Shown here one piece after another: positions 11,901 to 25,946 of a stretch of 64,000 bases of DNA. The stretch's first letter is position 1; every line of letters begins with the position of its first letter. The translations under genes were made by a program, and so were the position numbers. The stretch is from Lateolabrax maculatus (Eukaryota > Chordata > Actinopteri > Acropomatiformes > Lateolabracidae), in assembly GCA_031216445.1 (NCBI GenBank), contig CM062204.1:15063001-15127000 (forward strand). The letters run 5' to 3'. A model generated the notes under the pieces. That model searched no databases. It saw nothing but the letters and a program-made list of their open reading frames with translations, and was not told the DNA's origin.

Positions 11901-14900
11901 CCTGTGCTTCCGACGTGTCAAATTCACAACTTCTGCCACCCAACCTCGACTCACTCTCCTTTTAACTCCTGCTTTTTAATATCACTTTCACTTTTGCTAT
12001 CTTCAAGAATCTCTTAACGCAACCATATCCTTCTCACTCTCTCGCACACACACTCTCACTGTCTCATTTCCTCACACACCCAGCAATCTTTTCAAAATCA
12101 CTTCCTTGATTCACATCTTTGCCCTCCCCATTTATGAGCACTTTATTGAGAAGCAGAGAGGTGGCAGAAAACAGACATAATTGCCTAGGGTGGTAAGTTA
12201 TTGGAAAATGGATGAATTGCTTTCTTCAGGGAAGAGCTGTGAGAGTGTCAGGAATAAAGAAGGCTCCTTAATAATACTCAAGGTCAGGTGCAGGGGTGTT
12301 GGGGAGTGATTTTTTTTTTTGTTGCAGCAGTATGGGGGATGAATAAATACATATAACATTTTTCTCTCCCCCTTTATGTAATTTATCAGTGTGTGTTTTT
12401 GAGGGCAGGTGTGTTTGTGTGTATGGGGCACTTGGGTTTGGGTGTGTGTTAAGGTAAAGGATTGGTACCACCGATATTGTTATTCTTTGCCAGCTGGGCT
12501 TGGCTGACTAAGGTTGGGGCTCCTTTTGATAGGGTCATTCAAGTTCATCTCCATGGTTACAGTCAGACACCCACAAGGTGGTTCAGTTACGTTAAGTGAG
12601 GATGGATATAGAAAACAAAAGAACATCGTGCTGAGAGAGGCACACATAGTCAGCCTAATAACAGCACAGTCTAGTGTTTATCATGTCTGTGTGTGTATGC
12701 TGTGTATTTGTGTCACTTTGTGACATTTTCATTTTCTCATTCCAACAATTTCAAACCTAGTTTCAGAGTTTGGGAAAGTACATAACATACCAAAGGTGTG
12801 AAAAACTCTTGTAGAGTTCTGTGTCTTTATCGAGACGAGTTGGGATGTTTACAAGGTTTCTGGTATTAGGATAGTTTTAATGAAGCATCTCTTTCTGCAG
12901 TCATTGCCTCTTTAACATTTTTGGTTTGTTTTGCCGTCAGTTCCAGTCAATTTTGGCTTGTTGCTTTATGACTAATTGTTAAGTCACTAATCTCCAGCAA
13001 CAGTCGGAAAAACAGACTAAGAGAGATGTTAGTTAGTACTGATGTAAGGAACATTTATGACAGATTAATTTATATAATAATCATATATGTGAGATGAGAC
13101 ATAGGAGAATGTTATTATGATATAAATGGCTATAAAACCAGTAAACTAGTGGAATATGTATATTGCACTCTAAAATGCATTTCTAATCCAGGCTACCTGT
13201 GCAAGCCAAGAGTTGCTACCACTATGCCATAGCTAGGGTCAAATATTTGTCCTAGTCTGTATCTTCTGATAGGTTAATTTTATACTGCTATTGAATTGTT
13301 ACACCAATCAATAATGATCAATGTGTATAAGGTTAATGTACATCAAAGTAGATATGAGCAGAAATGATCAATTTGGGAGTAGAAGACTAGCATTTAACCT
13401 GTGAAATATATAGAATGCATACAAAACCTTGAGAGGGAAAAGTCAAAATGTTATTTCAATTAAATAAAAACCTTTCTGACTCTTTGACTTATTCTATATT
13501 TTCATTAAAAAAAAAAAATAAATTCATTAATGACATCTTCAAAGACCAGTCCTTCTGAAACCCAGAATAGTTGTAAGCAGTTATGGAAGTTGAATCTATC
13601 TATCTCTAATAAAACTGGTATCACCACCCTAGACTTGAATTGATGATTTGAAAATGTGCCCCTGCCCCTGTGGATGTCCTCTATTTCTATTTCTATCTCT
13701 CGCATCTCCTTTACTTAGGCTATCAAATTAGTCAATGCAGACAGATGGACACCCTATGAAAATAGATGTAAAAGCCACTATCTCCTCATACACGAGACCA
13801 GGGACAGTCAATGCATTGCTGCCATTCTGTGGGTGGACTCCCTGTGACCAATCAGTAAAAACTGCCTGGGATTGCCAGGAGTTAGAGCTGCTGGAAGTTC
13901 CAACAGACTTTGTTGATGTTTGTTTAAATGTTTGAAGGCAAAATGATGAAGTCCTCTGAATGTGAGTGTTGTTGTTATTTTTGTTGAGGTGTGTTAATCT
14001 TCTCATCATAATCCGTAGTTAGTTAGATTACTTTAAAAACACATTGAGGAGCAATGTTAGTAAGTAGATAAATACATATAAAATCCTAATACTCTTTAAT
14101 TTACTTTATTTCTGCATTTCTCACCTTAATACATTCCCTCTAAAACTGATACCAATCACCTACCATGGTACCCTGTTCAGAATTTGACAGACGATGTAGA
14201 CATAGGCAGCATTTCCTCCACTATGCAACTGATACAAGACATCATTTGTCTCTGTGTTACTGCTGCTCTACCTGTCAAAAACTGATATTATCCGGTTCGG
14301 TAGGGGTAGTGGAATTCTCACATTAATCTGTAACCAGGACCAGGCTCTCTGACATGGATCTGTTTTCTGATGATGGGCTTCAAAAAATCTTTCTGAATTT
14401 GCTTCAGTGGATGGATGATTCTCAACAGGACTGGCATTTTTTCATGTAGTTTGATACTGACAGTAAAGTAACGACAGGAAATGAAGGGAGATAGAGGAGG
14501 GATCTGAACCATTGATGCCACGAGGATGCCCTAGACTGGATTCAGCTTATGTTTAATGGTGATATTCTTTTCTTTACGTGGCACAAATTCAAATAATGAT
14601 AAGATCTCCACTTTTCTCCTCAGTAGTGACAATGAGCCGTGACAAATTGATTTCCTCTGATAATTAAAACGTGTTTTAATTCACTGGCAAATAACTTTTA
14701 CTGGAAATAAAATGGCAATGCCTTATACTGCCGTGTTGGAGAACTGGTGTGATCACATTAATGTGCAACAGTGGTTAGAGCTGTTGCCACTGCATTCCTG
14801 TCCGGCTGACGTAACACTGAATCAGACCTGTAATGAGTTAGGCTTGGGGCAAGATGGGATGGCAGGTTGGGAATAAAACAACATGATAAAGTGAGGTAGA

Positions 14901-15909
14901 GAAGTTTGAGTGTGTGCAAGCGTGTCTGTTTGAGATGGAGCATCAGAAAATGGGATTTGTATGGAGTGAAGCCTATCATAATTACAAGCCTTGCAGACAG
15001 CCCCGAAACTGTGAACGCTGAGCAGCGCTTATGTTGTGTGGTTCTGAGAGTTTGGCTTTTTTATCTATAGGCAAACGACGCCTCGTGCCTTCTCTGCCTG
15101 TTCCCCCTAGGGACACGAGACCTGACATCATTCACACACAGAGCAACACAGCGACACCTCAGTGTATCCATATACACATATACAGCATTCAAATGCCTGT
15201 ACATGCCCACACACGCGCACACATTTCCCAACAAAAAGAGCTTCTCAGTGGGAAACTGGGACAAACTGTTCTGGCAGGGGAAAACGTCTGTGCTCAGAGA
15301 GCAAATCTAACTGTTTGGCATCCAACGAAGCGAACGGGCAGGCTAGCATGTGCGCTGGAGTGGCTGCACACACACGTACGTATTATAAAGTAGCGGGCCA
15401 CAGTGGCAGATGTAAAATGGATGACATCTGGCCGTAGCGAGGTTCTCCCTCTGTGTTCATGTTTGTCCTATTATCCTGAGAAATGGAGGGAAAAAGTGGC
15501 TAAATTTGGCATGACTTCTCCAGATCCAGCAGAAAACAAAATCCCTGTCACGGAAGAATGTATTAATATTACCTGAAGACAAATAGTAACTCAATGTATG
15601 GAGGATGAGCAGGAAATGGAGGAGTTGAAAAGGCAACGAGAAGAGCTGGAAATAGGATGTTCAGGAATAAAGAAGACAAGATATGAAGGCAGAAAGAAAT
15701 AAAGGTAGATGGGAGTAAGGAGGAGGGAAAACAGAGAGCTGAAAAGGGAAAAAAGAGAAGCAGCAGAGCAAAGGAGTTTTTTTTTTTTGCTCTCATTTTT
15801 TCTCACTTTCATTCAATCTCTCTTTTTTATTTCTCTCCCCGACTGCTGCCCTCATGGGAACTAAGTTTTAAGTTGCTTGAGTTGTTTGGAGGTGCTGTGA
15901 GCGTTTACC

Positions 15910-15942
<33 letters not shown>

Positions 15943-17100
15943 CTGTGCGTGCACGTGTGTGGGAGGTGGTAAATTGAGCAGGTGTATCAGGAACGAAAGA
16001 GCAGGGAAGATCAGTGAGTCAACTATCTCCATGCTGTGTGTGTTTGAGCGCATTTATAAATGCGTGTGTGTATGTGACTGTGTGTGTGTGTGCGTGACAG
16101 GGAAAGAGAGGGAGCGTAATAAAACTGTCAACCTGGGGGATTTGTCAGGGGAAACAACACACAGTGAATCCCACTTAATGTGCAAGTGAATACACACACT
16201 CTTGCACATTGATTCGAACATGCAAACACACACAAATGCACGAACACAGAACTGGATTATGTTGATTTTTGTAAATTCCAGTAAGCACTCAGCTGCACAT
16301 TTTGATTGTCTCTTGAGGTGAAGAAGTGGCTCTTGACAAACAGAAAGCCTTCCAAAGCTTAGTTTTTATTTCTTGAACATCAGCCTTTATAAACTGTCAC
16401 TGTTGTTCCCTTGAGCACACAGGACATGACATCCTCTGTTCAAGTACTGTACAGGGGCAGACAAATGACATAGCCCAACATTATGACAGCCCAGTGTTCA
16501 TTTATTGTACAGGACACAGTGTGTGTGTGTTACAATATGCAAATCCTATTCAAATGCAATAACCTGAACACAAGTGATTCAACAATATCATTCAGTGCTG
16601 TTGTCATGACAAGACTCGGGCTCCAGGTAATAGTAGGAAAGAGCTCCATGTGACAGGGAAACAAAGAAGCCATTTTCACCAAAATGACTTCTATTTCAAA
16701 TATCACACATACAAATAGTTAAGCAGATTTTTTCCCCAAAAAAGTTGTTGTTCTTTTTCGCTGTTGATCCCTCTGTTTCAGGCCTTTAATGAGGTGCAGC
16801 GTGGGTGCTGTTTCTCTTTCTCTCTTCATTGTTTTTCCTGCCTCCCTCCACTCCCACTATTCCTCCTTTTTATCAAACAGACCCGAGTCCAGTTAAACTG
16901 CCTCCACTTTCTTCAGGGGTTACTTGTAGTGGTAAAAAATGTTATCAGTTTCTTATTGAGTTGTAATGAACTGCCCTAAGAGGTCCAAGATGCAACATTT
17001 TGTGACATTAAACATATACTTAAATGTTGAGGGTATATGCATGGTCAATCTATAACAGTTTATAACACACACTATAACAATCTTTCTGCTGTGGACAGTG
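8971..17100. other. Intergenic: no gene seen
   Basis: About 8 kb of AT-rich DNA with simple repeats: G22 at 9452-9473, A-runs near 13508, GT arrays at 15913-15942, 16066-16091 and 16521-16530. Open frames such as 15031-15393 and 15917-16189 are short, cross CA/GT tracts and show no family. No RNA gene or regulatory element could be identified by eye. Confidence 0.65.
9452..9473. repeat. Poly-G run (22 nt)
   Basis: Twenty-two consecutive G residues. The true length is likely uncertain, since such runs are error-prone in sequencing. Confidence 0.95.
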
Positions 17101-17720
17101 TTATAGGGGAGTGATGGGGGGGCTGTTCAGCGCCCAGGAAAGACACAAGCCAGGTTTCCATTCAAATGTAGTGCACACTTTAACCACATTTAACCACACA
17201 AAGAAAATGCAAATTTATAGGTGTCCATCCACAACCGTTATGCTAATATTAGGAGTTGGTTCATTGAGAAAAACAGTAAGTGGCGCTAATGTTCCGGTCA
17301 GGTGTCCTTATACCATTGAAAGGCGCAACAAGATTACGAAGTTAAAAGAGTGCCAGTAAAACCTCAAATGCCTCACACGAAAACAGAGAGAGAAAGAAGA
17401 GCAGGCTGATGGAGGACACTGCAGACAAGCTACCTAATAGTATTGAATTACATTCGCTACACTTTTTCCCTCTTGCAGACCAGCTGAGTGGGCGGGCGTT
17501 CAAGCAACTTCTGGCTGCAGATTTAGACCAGGTCAGCGAACATCGCTGGTGTTTGTACGAGAGAGTCAGATCATGGGATTTAAGTATTATGTTTAAGTGC
17601 TTGAGCCCGGTTATAATGGTCCTTAATGTGTTCATACTTTTGTTATACAGCTGGAGAAATACAGACAATTTGCCTTTTGTGCTCATTTACATTACTATCT
17701 GACCAAATGCAAATGCTTGA
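17101..17720. other. Unassigned GC-richer stretch with overlapping open frames
   Basis: Plus-strand frames at 17111-17359 and 17409-17702 and a minus-strand frame at 17342-17686 overlap here. The plus frame at 17409 (MEDTADKLPNS, LADQLSGRAFKQLLAADLDQ) has somewhat protein-like composition, which could be a transposon-derived exon remnant, but no motif is recognised and no splice partner is seen. Not called as a gene. Confidence 0.3.
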
Positions 17721-20700
17721 GTGCCTTCATAATTATGTTGCATTTCTTTGTTTTCCCAGCTGTACAACATACCAAACTGTGACCCCAAAGCTGCAGTTGG
17801 GTATGCAGTACACTGCAAATTATGTCTATTATTCACGATCAATAGATAGTATTATGTATGTATGTTGGTGTGTCTTTGTGTGTGTGTGTGTGTGTGTGTA
17901 TGTGTGTGATTGTGTGTCTGAGTTGCACTTGTCATGGTGTAACAAAAGTTTCCCAACAAAGAATTATGAATAGTTTCATATCAAGAGAAAAATGTCATTA
18001 TCTGTGTAAGGTTCTCTCATGACAGCTGGGATGTGGGTGTCGATATCTCAGCCTGTGCTGGTGCCTTTATGTATGCATGTTCCGTAGGCGTTCAGTCCTT
18101 TTTACCTGCATTCTCTCTCTTTCTCTGTATGTTCTATCATCCCTCCTTCTCTCTTTAACTATGCAGTACATTTTTGTGGCGTACAGATAACTCAGGGTAG
18201 GAGGGAGAGTCTGGTGCTATGTGGGTGTTTAAGGGGGATAGATAAAAAAGATGAAGCAAGAAAAGGGGAGGCAGAAATAAAGTGAGAAAGAGAGGGCAGG
18301 AAGGATGGATAGCGTGAGAGAGAGAAAGGGAGAGATTTGTGCATAGCCATGCAGGTTATACCAAATTCAGTGAGTGTGTGTGTGTGTGTGTGTGTGTGTC
18401 TGTGAGGACACACATGCACATGTCCTGTTTAAAATGGTACATTGTGTATGTTGCATTTCATACCTTAAAATCAACTCATAATCAAGGTGTTAAAAGCTTG
18501 TTGATGTATGATGCTTAGGGCGATTTTGGCGTAGTGGCCACGATCTAGATTTCAGGACTATGTGATGCACACAGGCCCATAAAGCCTTTTTACTCCATAC
18601 ATAATCATTACAAAAGGAAAGGCTGTAAAACTGTGAATGGAATTTCTTCAAAATGTAATTTTAGCAAATCACCAAAAACGACATATGTTTACGTTTGAGT
18701 GACAAAGCCCTCTGGACACCGTAGGAAACATGACTCTTGTCCGTTGGGAGCAAAGGATGAAGTTAGTTGAAATTATTATAGCATGGGAGATCACTGTTCA
18801 TTTCCTGTTTCCTACAGATAGTTGTTTCTTTGTACCATGACCATGACCATTACCTGACCTTAACAAGATAGTTATTATTTTAAAACCTAACCAAGTCGCT
18901 TTTGTGCCTAAACCTAAACGTTGTCAGATTATGCAACATTTTTTTTTCCAACAGCAATTTACCATTAATTATGATAATAATGAAATAATAATAATATTTA
19001 TGAAATTTTAATTCTTGAAATAAACGCAAACTCATATTTTTGCTGAGAACAGCAGGTGGCAGTGGTGAATCTAAGTTACTAAGTACCCTATGTGTAAAAG
19101 ATAAAGTAGTATAAGTTTTTTTAAGTTCCTGCTGGGATACATGGTGTCTGTAGGTGTGACTCTTTCAGGCCTGAGGTGTTGTTTTGTGTGTGTTGGTGGA
19201 CTATCCAACTTAAAGTGTGACATAGAATGAATATGTGGGCAGACAACAGTGTCTGGTGTTGGCAAAACGTCTGAATTCAAATGCCTTTTGCAATGTACTG
19301 GCCACCTGGACTGTAAGCCTACTTATGCTATATGTGGCAAAAACATAGCAATGAACTGTAAGTTTGATGAGGTTTAATATCCACAAGAATAACATTGTAT
19401 AGTTTGTGTTTATTTCATCTATGGGCCAATTAAGACTTTTGAAATTAACTAACTAGTTTTGAGCAGCAATATAGACTACATAGTTTCCAAAATGTATGTA
19501 ACTCTTACAGTCAGTGATCCATTATGAAAGTTTCAGACAGAAATTTGCATTGCATAAGAGTGTAAGGACTGATTAAGTGGTCAGACCAGACCAGTTATTT
19601 TAGTAAAATTTCATTTCAGGCATGTGGTACCAGCGACAAATCAAGCTTGCCAGTTTTAGCTTGGCATGTCTTTGGCAGGAGGCTCTGCCATCCAAGGTCA
19701 TATCATTTAAGTAGAACATTTCAATATAGTGGGTGTAGGTCAGTGGAGGCAAGATAAAGACAGAAAACACAATGCCAGAAAACACAATGCAGATAAAAGA
19801 AGTCATTACATTTCCCCCCCAAGAATTTAATTGATTACATCTGCTAGGATTATTTTGCAGATATGGGTGGACAAAAACACTTAGCCAGCTGACCAGTGGC
19901 CAGATGGACACAGTATCCGTTTGGATTGACACTTGCTTTGGCTTAAAGCTACAGCCAAACTCACTGTGGTTTCCAAACAGTGAATGGATTTTCAAATGAC
20001 TTTCCAAATATGTTGAGGTGTTTCAGTTAATGCTAGAGGTAACTCAGAATCTTATATTAACAATTACATACAATAAGTGTCATCAACAAGTCCCTTTTGC
20101 TCCCATAGTGTGCTATATTATCTTTACACATTAGGAAGTGCATTTTGCACAAATCACTTGTTATTGTCTATTCTGTCTGCTAGACAGTAAGTGCAAGAAG
20201 TAGAAATGCAAAGCAGGTGAAGGATCACTTACAATCTGAAGAATTTTGTTATTTACATATTTCTGACTTAATAACTAAACCTGGGGCCTATTACAATTTT
20301 ACCGGCAGTATTTCCTCATCCAAGCAGTGTCCTTTATCAATAACATTTGAGATTACATTCCATGTGACCATGTCAGAAAAATAGAATACTTATGTGACTA
20401 TTTCACCAAAATACTTCCGTTTACTATAGTAATATTACTGGAGAATCTTTTTCTTTGAAAATCCAGCACAATGTTCAAAACAAAACTCTTTGAATGTACA
20501 CTCTTTTAAAATCTTTATAGTATCCATAGAGCATATTCATTAGAAATTATACGCCTCTGTACAGTTTGAGAGCTCATGGTCAAAGAAAGGATAAAGAAGA
20601 GAAGAGAGAACACAAGGGACAGTGTTTGATGTGTTGGAAGAGGAGATCTGGGATTAAAGGAAGAGATTGGGAAGGAAAAAAAAGGGGTGGTGCTGTGGTG

Positions 20701-21642
20701 TCAGTGGATGGAAGATGAGAGAAGTGGGCTGGAGACTAAAAGTTTTTTATGCACATCTTTCACCACCAGCAGTGAGCAGATGTTGGACCCACAGGCCTCT
20801 AGCAGCATGGAGCCCCTGAAGCTGGCACTGTGGCAAACACACTAGATACACACATACAGTACATTCACATATAGTTACACGCACTTATACATGTGTACAC
20901 ATACATATACCAGAGCACTCAACCATTTCCATCCCACTGTATTGTATAATGAGGTCATGGAGTTGGGTAAATGCGCAGTGAGGTGATGGCAGCAGAGTCA
21001 TGTATCTTAGAGAGCTGTTTCTTGTCCCCTGGCCTTGATAAGAGTGAATATGAATTTGTATTATGATGAAACTACAAGGCTCATAATGACATTCTGCATT
21101 AATTACAAAGCAAACATTGTTTATGTTTTCCTAATGCAATCCATGACATACTGTAAAACAATCTAGCCAGTTTCCTATAAAATCCAATCCTGTGGGACAC
21201 AATGAGGTTCTCATCACTCTTGCTGATGATCTCATTTATTTATGCCAGGTGTCAGAATCAATAATTTATTGATGGTAAAATGCTACATGAAGCTTTAATA
21301 AAATTATTTTAATAAAATATTGCAAACACAAAATCACACACACAGCAAAGGAGCAACTTCGCCCTCTACTTTAATATCCATAACAAATTGATAACAAGAC
21401 ACACACACACAAACAAACACACACATACGTTTGCGCAGCAATCCTTGTGAAGACATGGCTTTGACTTCTGGACGGCCTAACCTTAACCCCTTAACCTAAC
21501 CTTAACCTTAACCAATTCATGCATAACCCTAACCTGAGCCACCTCAAAAATAACGTTTTGCCTCGTTAGGACCGGGCTTTGATCCCCATGCCGACTACAT
21601 GGTCGGTGTTTATACCGGAAAAGGTCCCCCCCTCCCACCCCG

Positions 21643-21682
<40 letters not shown>

Positions 21683-22390
21683 ATGACAGCAGGAGCACTG
21701 GGTCAATGAACATGTGGCAGTAGATGACAGACCACAAGAGAGTGTGATAAATATTTGAAGCTTAGCGCAGCAGATCTGTATGCCATCAATCAATCGGTAG
21801 ATTTCATGCTGATACCATGTTTGGGAGGCTATTTGTGTGTGTTGTGGGTGCAGGTCAGTGTCTGTAAGTGTCAGATGCAGAGAGAGTTTAAAAATGTGTG
21901 TTTATATGTCTTTGTGCAGGATACTACTAATATGTGTGTGAGAGCTGATGGTGTGTCATTCACTGATGGACAATTTAGCCCTGAAGTTTTTATATATTTA
22001 AGTCTTCACTTCTTTTACGCACTTTGTGAAGGCTTAAATAGAAACACATACCAGAGGCCTTACAGTCTTTGTGTTGTCATACTAGCTGATTAGTCCTTAT
22101 GTGAAAATGTCACTTTGTGAAATTGCAGATCTTCAGAGGAAGGTAAACGATGCCATTAGGTCAGTAGGTCACCCAGCTTGATCACTCTGCTGTGTTGGCT
22201 GTTTTCCACCTACCTTCTATCACCATCTTTAAGTCCAGTCAGGTTCATTTGTATAGTCTAATATCATACACAATACATCAATGGGCTTTACAGACCCACA
22301 CCAGCAAGGATTCCCCCTCTGCTTTCTAAGAAGATGTTATCATGGTAACACGAGGGCAATGGTAACATGCAGATTTTGGGCAGGTATAAA
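17721..22390. other. Intergenic: old repeats and microsatellites, no gene
   Basis: It holds GT arrays at about 17877-17900 and 18373-18399, (CA)n at 21648-21680, a repeat-like stretch at 18835-18925 (cctaaccaagtcgc, gtgcctaaacctaaacg) that I recognise loosely from fish genomes, a perfect 15-bp tandem duplication at 19761-19790 and a telomere-like stretch at 21476-21534. The 135-codon minus frame at 19600-20007 spans the duplication and has no family match. Confidence 0.6.
21476..21534. repeat. Telomere-like CCTTAA/CCCTAA degenerate array
   Basis: A run of cctaa, ccttaa and ccccttaa units at 21476-21513 and a further aaccctaacc at 21525-21534. It is degenerate and sits about 115 nt from a (CA)n array, the pattern of a known class of fish interspersed repeat and not of a true telomere. 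Confidence 0.7.
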
Positions 22391-22915
22391 GTTTACCATG
22401 TTCACTATCATCGTTTAGCATGTTACTAACATTTTTTAATAAGCACTAAACACAAATTAAAGCTGACGCAGGTGGGAGTTTTGCAGTGAGCAGTAAACAG
22501 TGAGGGGATCACTTAAGTTTTTACAGTTCATCCTGAGAGGGGACACAATGTTTGTACCAGATTTTATGCCAATCCATCCAATGCTGTCAAGATTTTTCAG
22601 TCTTAACCAAAAATGTTACGGAGGTGACAGAAGATCACCAAAATCATTTGGATTTGTCACCTGGGCACCATATATCTGTACCAAAGCTCATGGCAAAATA
22701 TCCAATAGTTGTTGGGACATTTTACTAAAACCAAAACATTTTAGCATCATGGTGGCACTAGTGGAAAAGTCAGGGGATCACCAAATTCAGTAGGCTTCAT
22801 CCTTTGGGGACCATGAATGTCAATCCATCCAATACAACATTTCATACCAACCATCCAATCTTTGTTGGGATATTTCAGTCTTTTTGGACCAGCGTGGTGG
22901 ACTGATTGACAGGCA
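22391..22915 (+). repeat. Teleost interspersed repeat (copy 2, longer)
   Basis: It starts gtttaccatgttcactatca and continues with 'agcatgttactaac', 'aagcactaaacacaaatt', then internally repeated motifs: ggggatcac (22504, 22773), 'catcct..gggga' and 'atccatccaat' (about 22570, 22815). It ends near 'tggaccagcgtggtggact'. This arrangement matches a very common percomorph repeat I recognise. Its first 100 nt align in order with copy 1. The open frame at 22500-22793 is this repeat, not a gene. Confidence 0.75.
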
Positions 22916-25368
22916 CTTCCTAGGGAGCAATAGGAACCACAGGTAGTAAAAAGGCAATTTGAAAAAGATTAACATAAAGTTGTAACAGTACAAAAAGAAC
23001 AAGGAGAGATTAAAGAAGCACCGTTTATGTTCATCCATCTGCCTAAAAGACTAGTACAGATAGGACAATGCAGACATTACTAAAGAAGAGCCCATACTTG
23101 TTGCATGTTGTGTGGGTTTATGCTGTAGGTAAATTGACTCTCATCTCAACATCTATTGAACCCGTGAACAGGACACTATGTAAAAGGACCGGTTTCCTTC
23201 TTATTGTTATTCAGTCCAATCTAATCGGACGGATACAACAGAATGGCTATTGGTATTCAGCCCAGCAGTCTGAATTCAGGGTATCAGTACTCAGCCCAGC
23301 AGTCTGCTGCCCCTGACCTGATGGGCTGAGACGGCTGTCTGTCCAGATGAGAGCTGGGATCCTTTGGGTTGGATTTGTTCTGATGCCAGTGCAATCCCCA
23401 GATTGTCATCCTGTGCCCAGCTCTATGATTGGATCAGCAGGCATGGATGAGGGACTGTGTATGTGTATGTGTTGTGTGTGTCTCCTCCTGTGTGCTTGCG
23501 TGAGTTTATATGACCTGAAAGTAAAAACTTTGACCCTCATATTTCCCCTGCTGTTTCTTCTTGTTTCTTCTTCCTTTTTGGTGTTAAACTGTTTTCTTCC
23601 ATTCTTGTATTTTCCCAGAGATAGGCTTGACTCATTCACATTCAAAATTCTGACCTCATTATTCTACATTTGTTTTTGGTTGGGAAATTGAGCTTGTAGA
23701 CAGGGTTTAAAAGTTTTTTGTACTCTCTACACCACATGAACACATGAAGAGACAAAAGAAGAGTTAAAACTAGATGAGGAGGGAGAAATGGGTAAATAAT
23801 AAAATAATAGATAATTATCTATTTGTGAAAAATCTGATAAATATTACCACTATATGCTTAATTGTTACATATAGAAATTAAGCAAGTTCATTAAAATGTA
23901 ATAATTTAATTCATCATTCTTTTAGTGGCTTAGATCATGCTAGATATAGAAATTCAAATCCAGTTAATGCAGTGCATCTTTAAGTTTTTGTGTACTTCCT
24001 GACTGTAAGCTTCTCTAAGCCTTAAATAATAAAGATAAAATCTAGGATCTTGGGAACTGGCACTGGCAACTGACAAACTAATCTGCATACTTCGATGCCT
24101 GTTGCTGGAAGAAATGTATTTTCACTTTGAATTCAAAATTTGCACCAATAATATTCTCTTCCTAAATTGATTTTCTCATTCTTCCACCTATACAGCTTTA
24201 TTTCATATTTATACCTACTTACCACCAACGAGATGTTTGGAACTGGAGTCCTGAAAATGTTCACATAAAACTTCAAGTAAACCATTGTTAGTTTGTCATG
24301 ACCATTTGGAGTTTTATAGAAGCTGGAGTCTCTATTATTAAGAAGAATCTAAAGAACCAAATTGTATCAATGTTTTGAAACGCAGAGCACTTGTCCTTTC
24401 CAGAGTCTCTTTTTATTTCTTCTTGCAACATTGTTTTCCAATAAATAAGCCATCGTCCCTTGTCCTTGAGAGTCTTTTCTCAGTCAAACAGCCAAGAGAT
24501 CGAAAACCCCTCATATCGTCCCTCGACATACAGAGGTACCATTTGTACAAAGCGATCCTCAATCAAAGGTTGAGATACCCTTGCAGATCTGAGGGTTAAA
24601 AGTGCCTGTGTGCGCATATGTGTGTGCGTGCATGAGAGTGAGGGGTAATTGAGGCGCTTCATCCCTGAGTTTTGATAAGGGGACTAATGGTGCATGTAGT
24701 TGCCGTGGAAACCTTTGTTTGAACGTAACAGTACAAGGATCTTCATTCCTCCACACAAAACACATATGCCCCCTCTCTGTCTCTCTCTGTCATATGAGAG
24801 TGTCCTTCTTGCATCAGTGATTTGAAAAGTGGCAGCAGACACATAATGAAGAGCCCTTGGTTGCAACAGCAAACAGCCAGCTTTTTAATCCTTTTCCTGT
24901 ATATGAGGTTTAAGTATCAACCAACAAATAGTACTGTCAGGGTTTGAGTTTGGCCGGAGCTCAGGAGGATGTTGAACAAGCGCAAAAAAGGCTGCAGTTC
25001 ATCAAAACACACAAATACGGACGAAAGAATATACACAACATGACCCACATACACACCCTCATCTTCCCAGGTGACCGCCATTCATGCTGAGAGCGTGTTT
25101 GTAAATTGTTAATATTGTGAGGTGCATTGCGGCTTATACATTTGAATGGTTCTTAAATTACATTTTAAATTTAGATGAGCTGTTTCAGTTAGCTGACAAA
25201 TGTGTGTCCTGTTCGCTGAGGGAGGGTTCTGGGCATCTAGTTGCTACAGAGGCAGTTCAGGAAGGACCAAGTAGGCTATTCAAAATGCACAACACTTCAT
25301 TTTTGCTCACCACACCAATGCCAGGCGTTGATAATCAGGCACACTTTTTGAGTAGTGAGAGATGTACA

Positions 25369-25400
<32 letters not shown>

Positions 25401-25829
25401 GTGTGTGTCTGTGTGTTCATGTGCCTATGTTATGTCAAGTTTTTGGGCTGTGGAAACTAATTAACAGTCTTTCAATCAGGCACATCCATTATAGCAGGTA
25501 ATCATGCTAGCAGAAAGTTAATCAAATTGAATGTTTGATGATGCTTCTGCAATTTCTTCTGTAAACTCCAACATTTGCACAGCCCCTTCTCACACAAAAT
25601 ACCTATCGGTTATTGTCAATAGTCTACTGTACCAACCAGGCTCATCCACTGACTCTACGCAAATATCTATGATCTATGCAAATAATGCAGGTACATGCAG
25701 GATGGAGATGTGAGCCTGTAAATGTTTGCACCCAATATTCAACCCACATACTTCACCAGTAGTGCGACCAAAGCCAAACACTTTGTTTTCAATAGTTTTG
25801 TGTAGGTGCTCTGTATTTTTGCAGTCACT

Positions 25830-25863
25830 GATTTATGTGAGCTAACTATAGCTCACATAAATC
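25830..25863. repeat. Perfect hairpin, 15-bp arms and 4-nt loop
   Basis: gatttatgtgagcta (25830-25844) and tagctcacataaatc (25849-25863) are exact reverse complements around the loop acta. It lies 40 nt before the (AT)20 array. Confidence 0.85.
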
Positions 25864-25900
25864 TCCAGAAACCTGAGTTTGAGATTCAGAGCCGTGGTGT

Positions 25901-25903
<3 letters not shown>

Positions 25904-25943
<40 letters not shown>
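25904..25943. repeat. (AT)20 microsatellite
   Basis: Uninterrupted AT dinucleotides, 40 nt, followed by a T run. Confidence 0.96.

Positions 25944-25946
<3 letters not shown>

Noticed and set aside
17409..17702. 97-codon plus-strand frame with a protein-like start
   Set aside because: Overlaps a minus-strand frame of similar length, no motif, and no supporting exon nearby. Not enough for a gene call.
18520..18620. tRNA A-box-like motif (tggcgtagtggccacg)
   Set aside because: No convincing B box or cloverleaf follows. At most a worn SINE fragment.
19600..20007. 135-codon minus-strand frame
   Set aside because: It spans a 15-bp tandem duplication and AT-rich DNA, with no family signature or splice partner.
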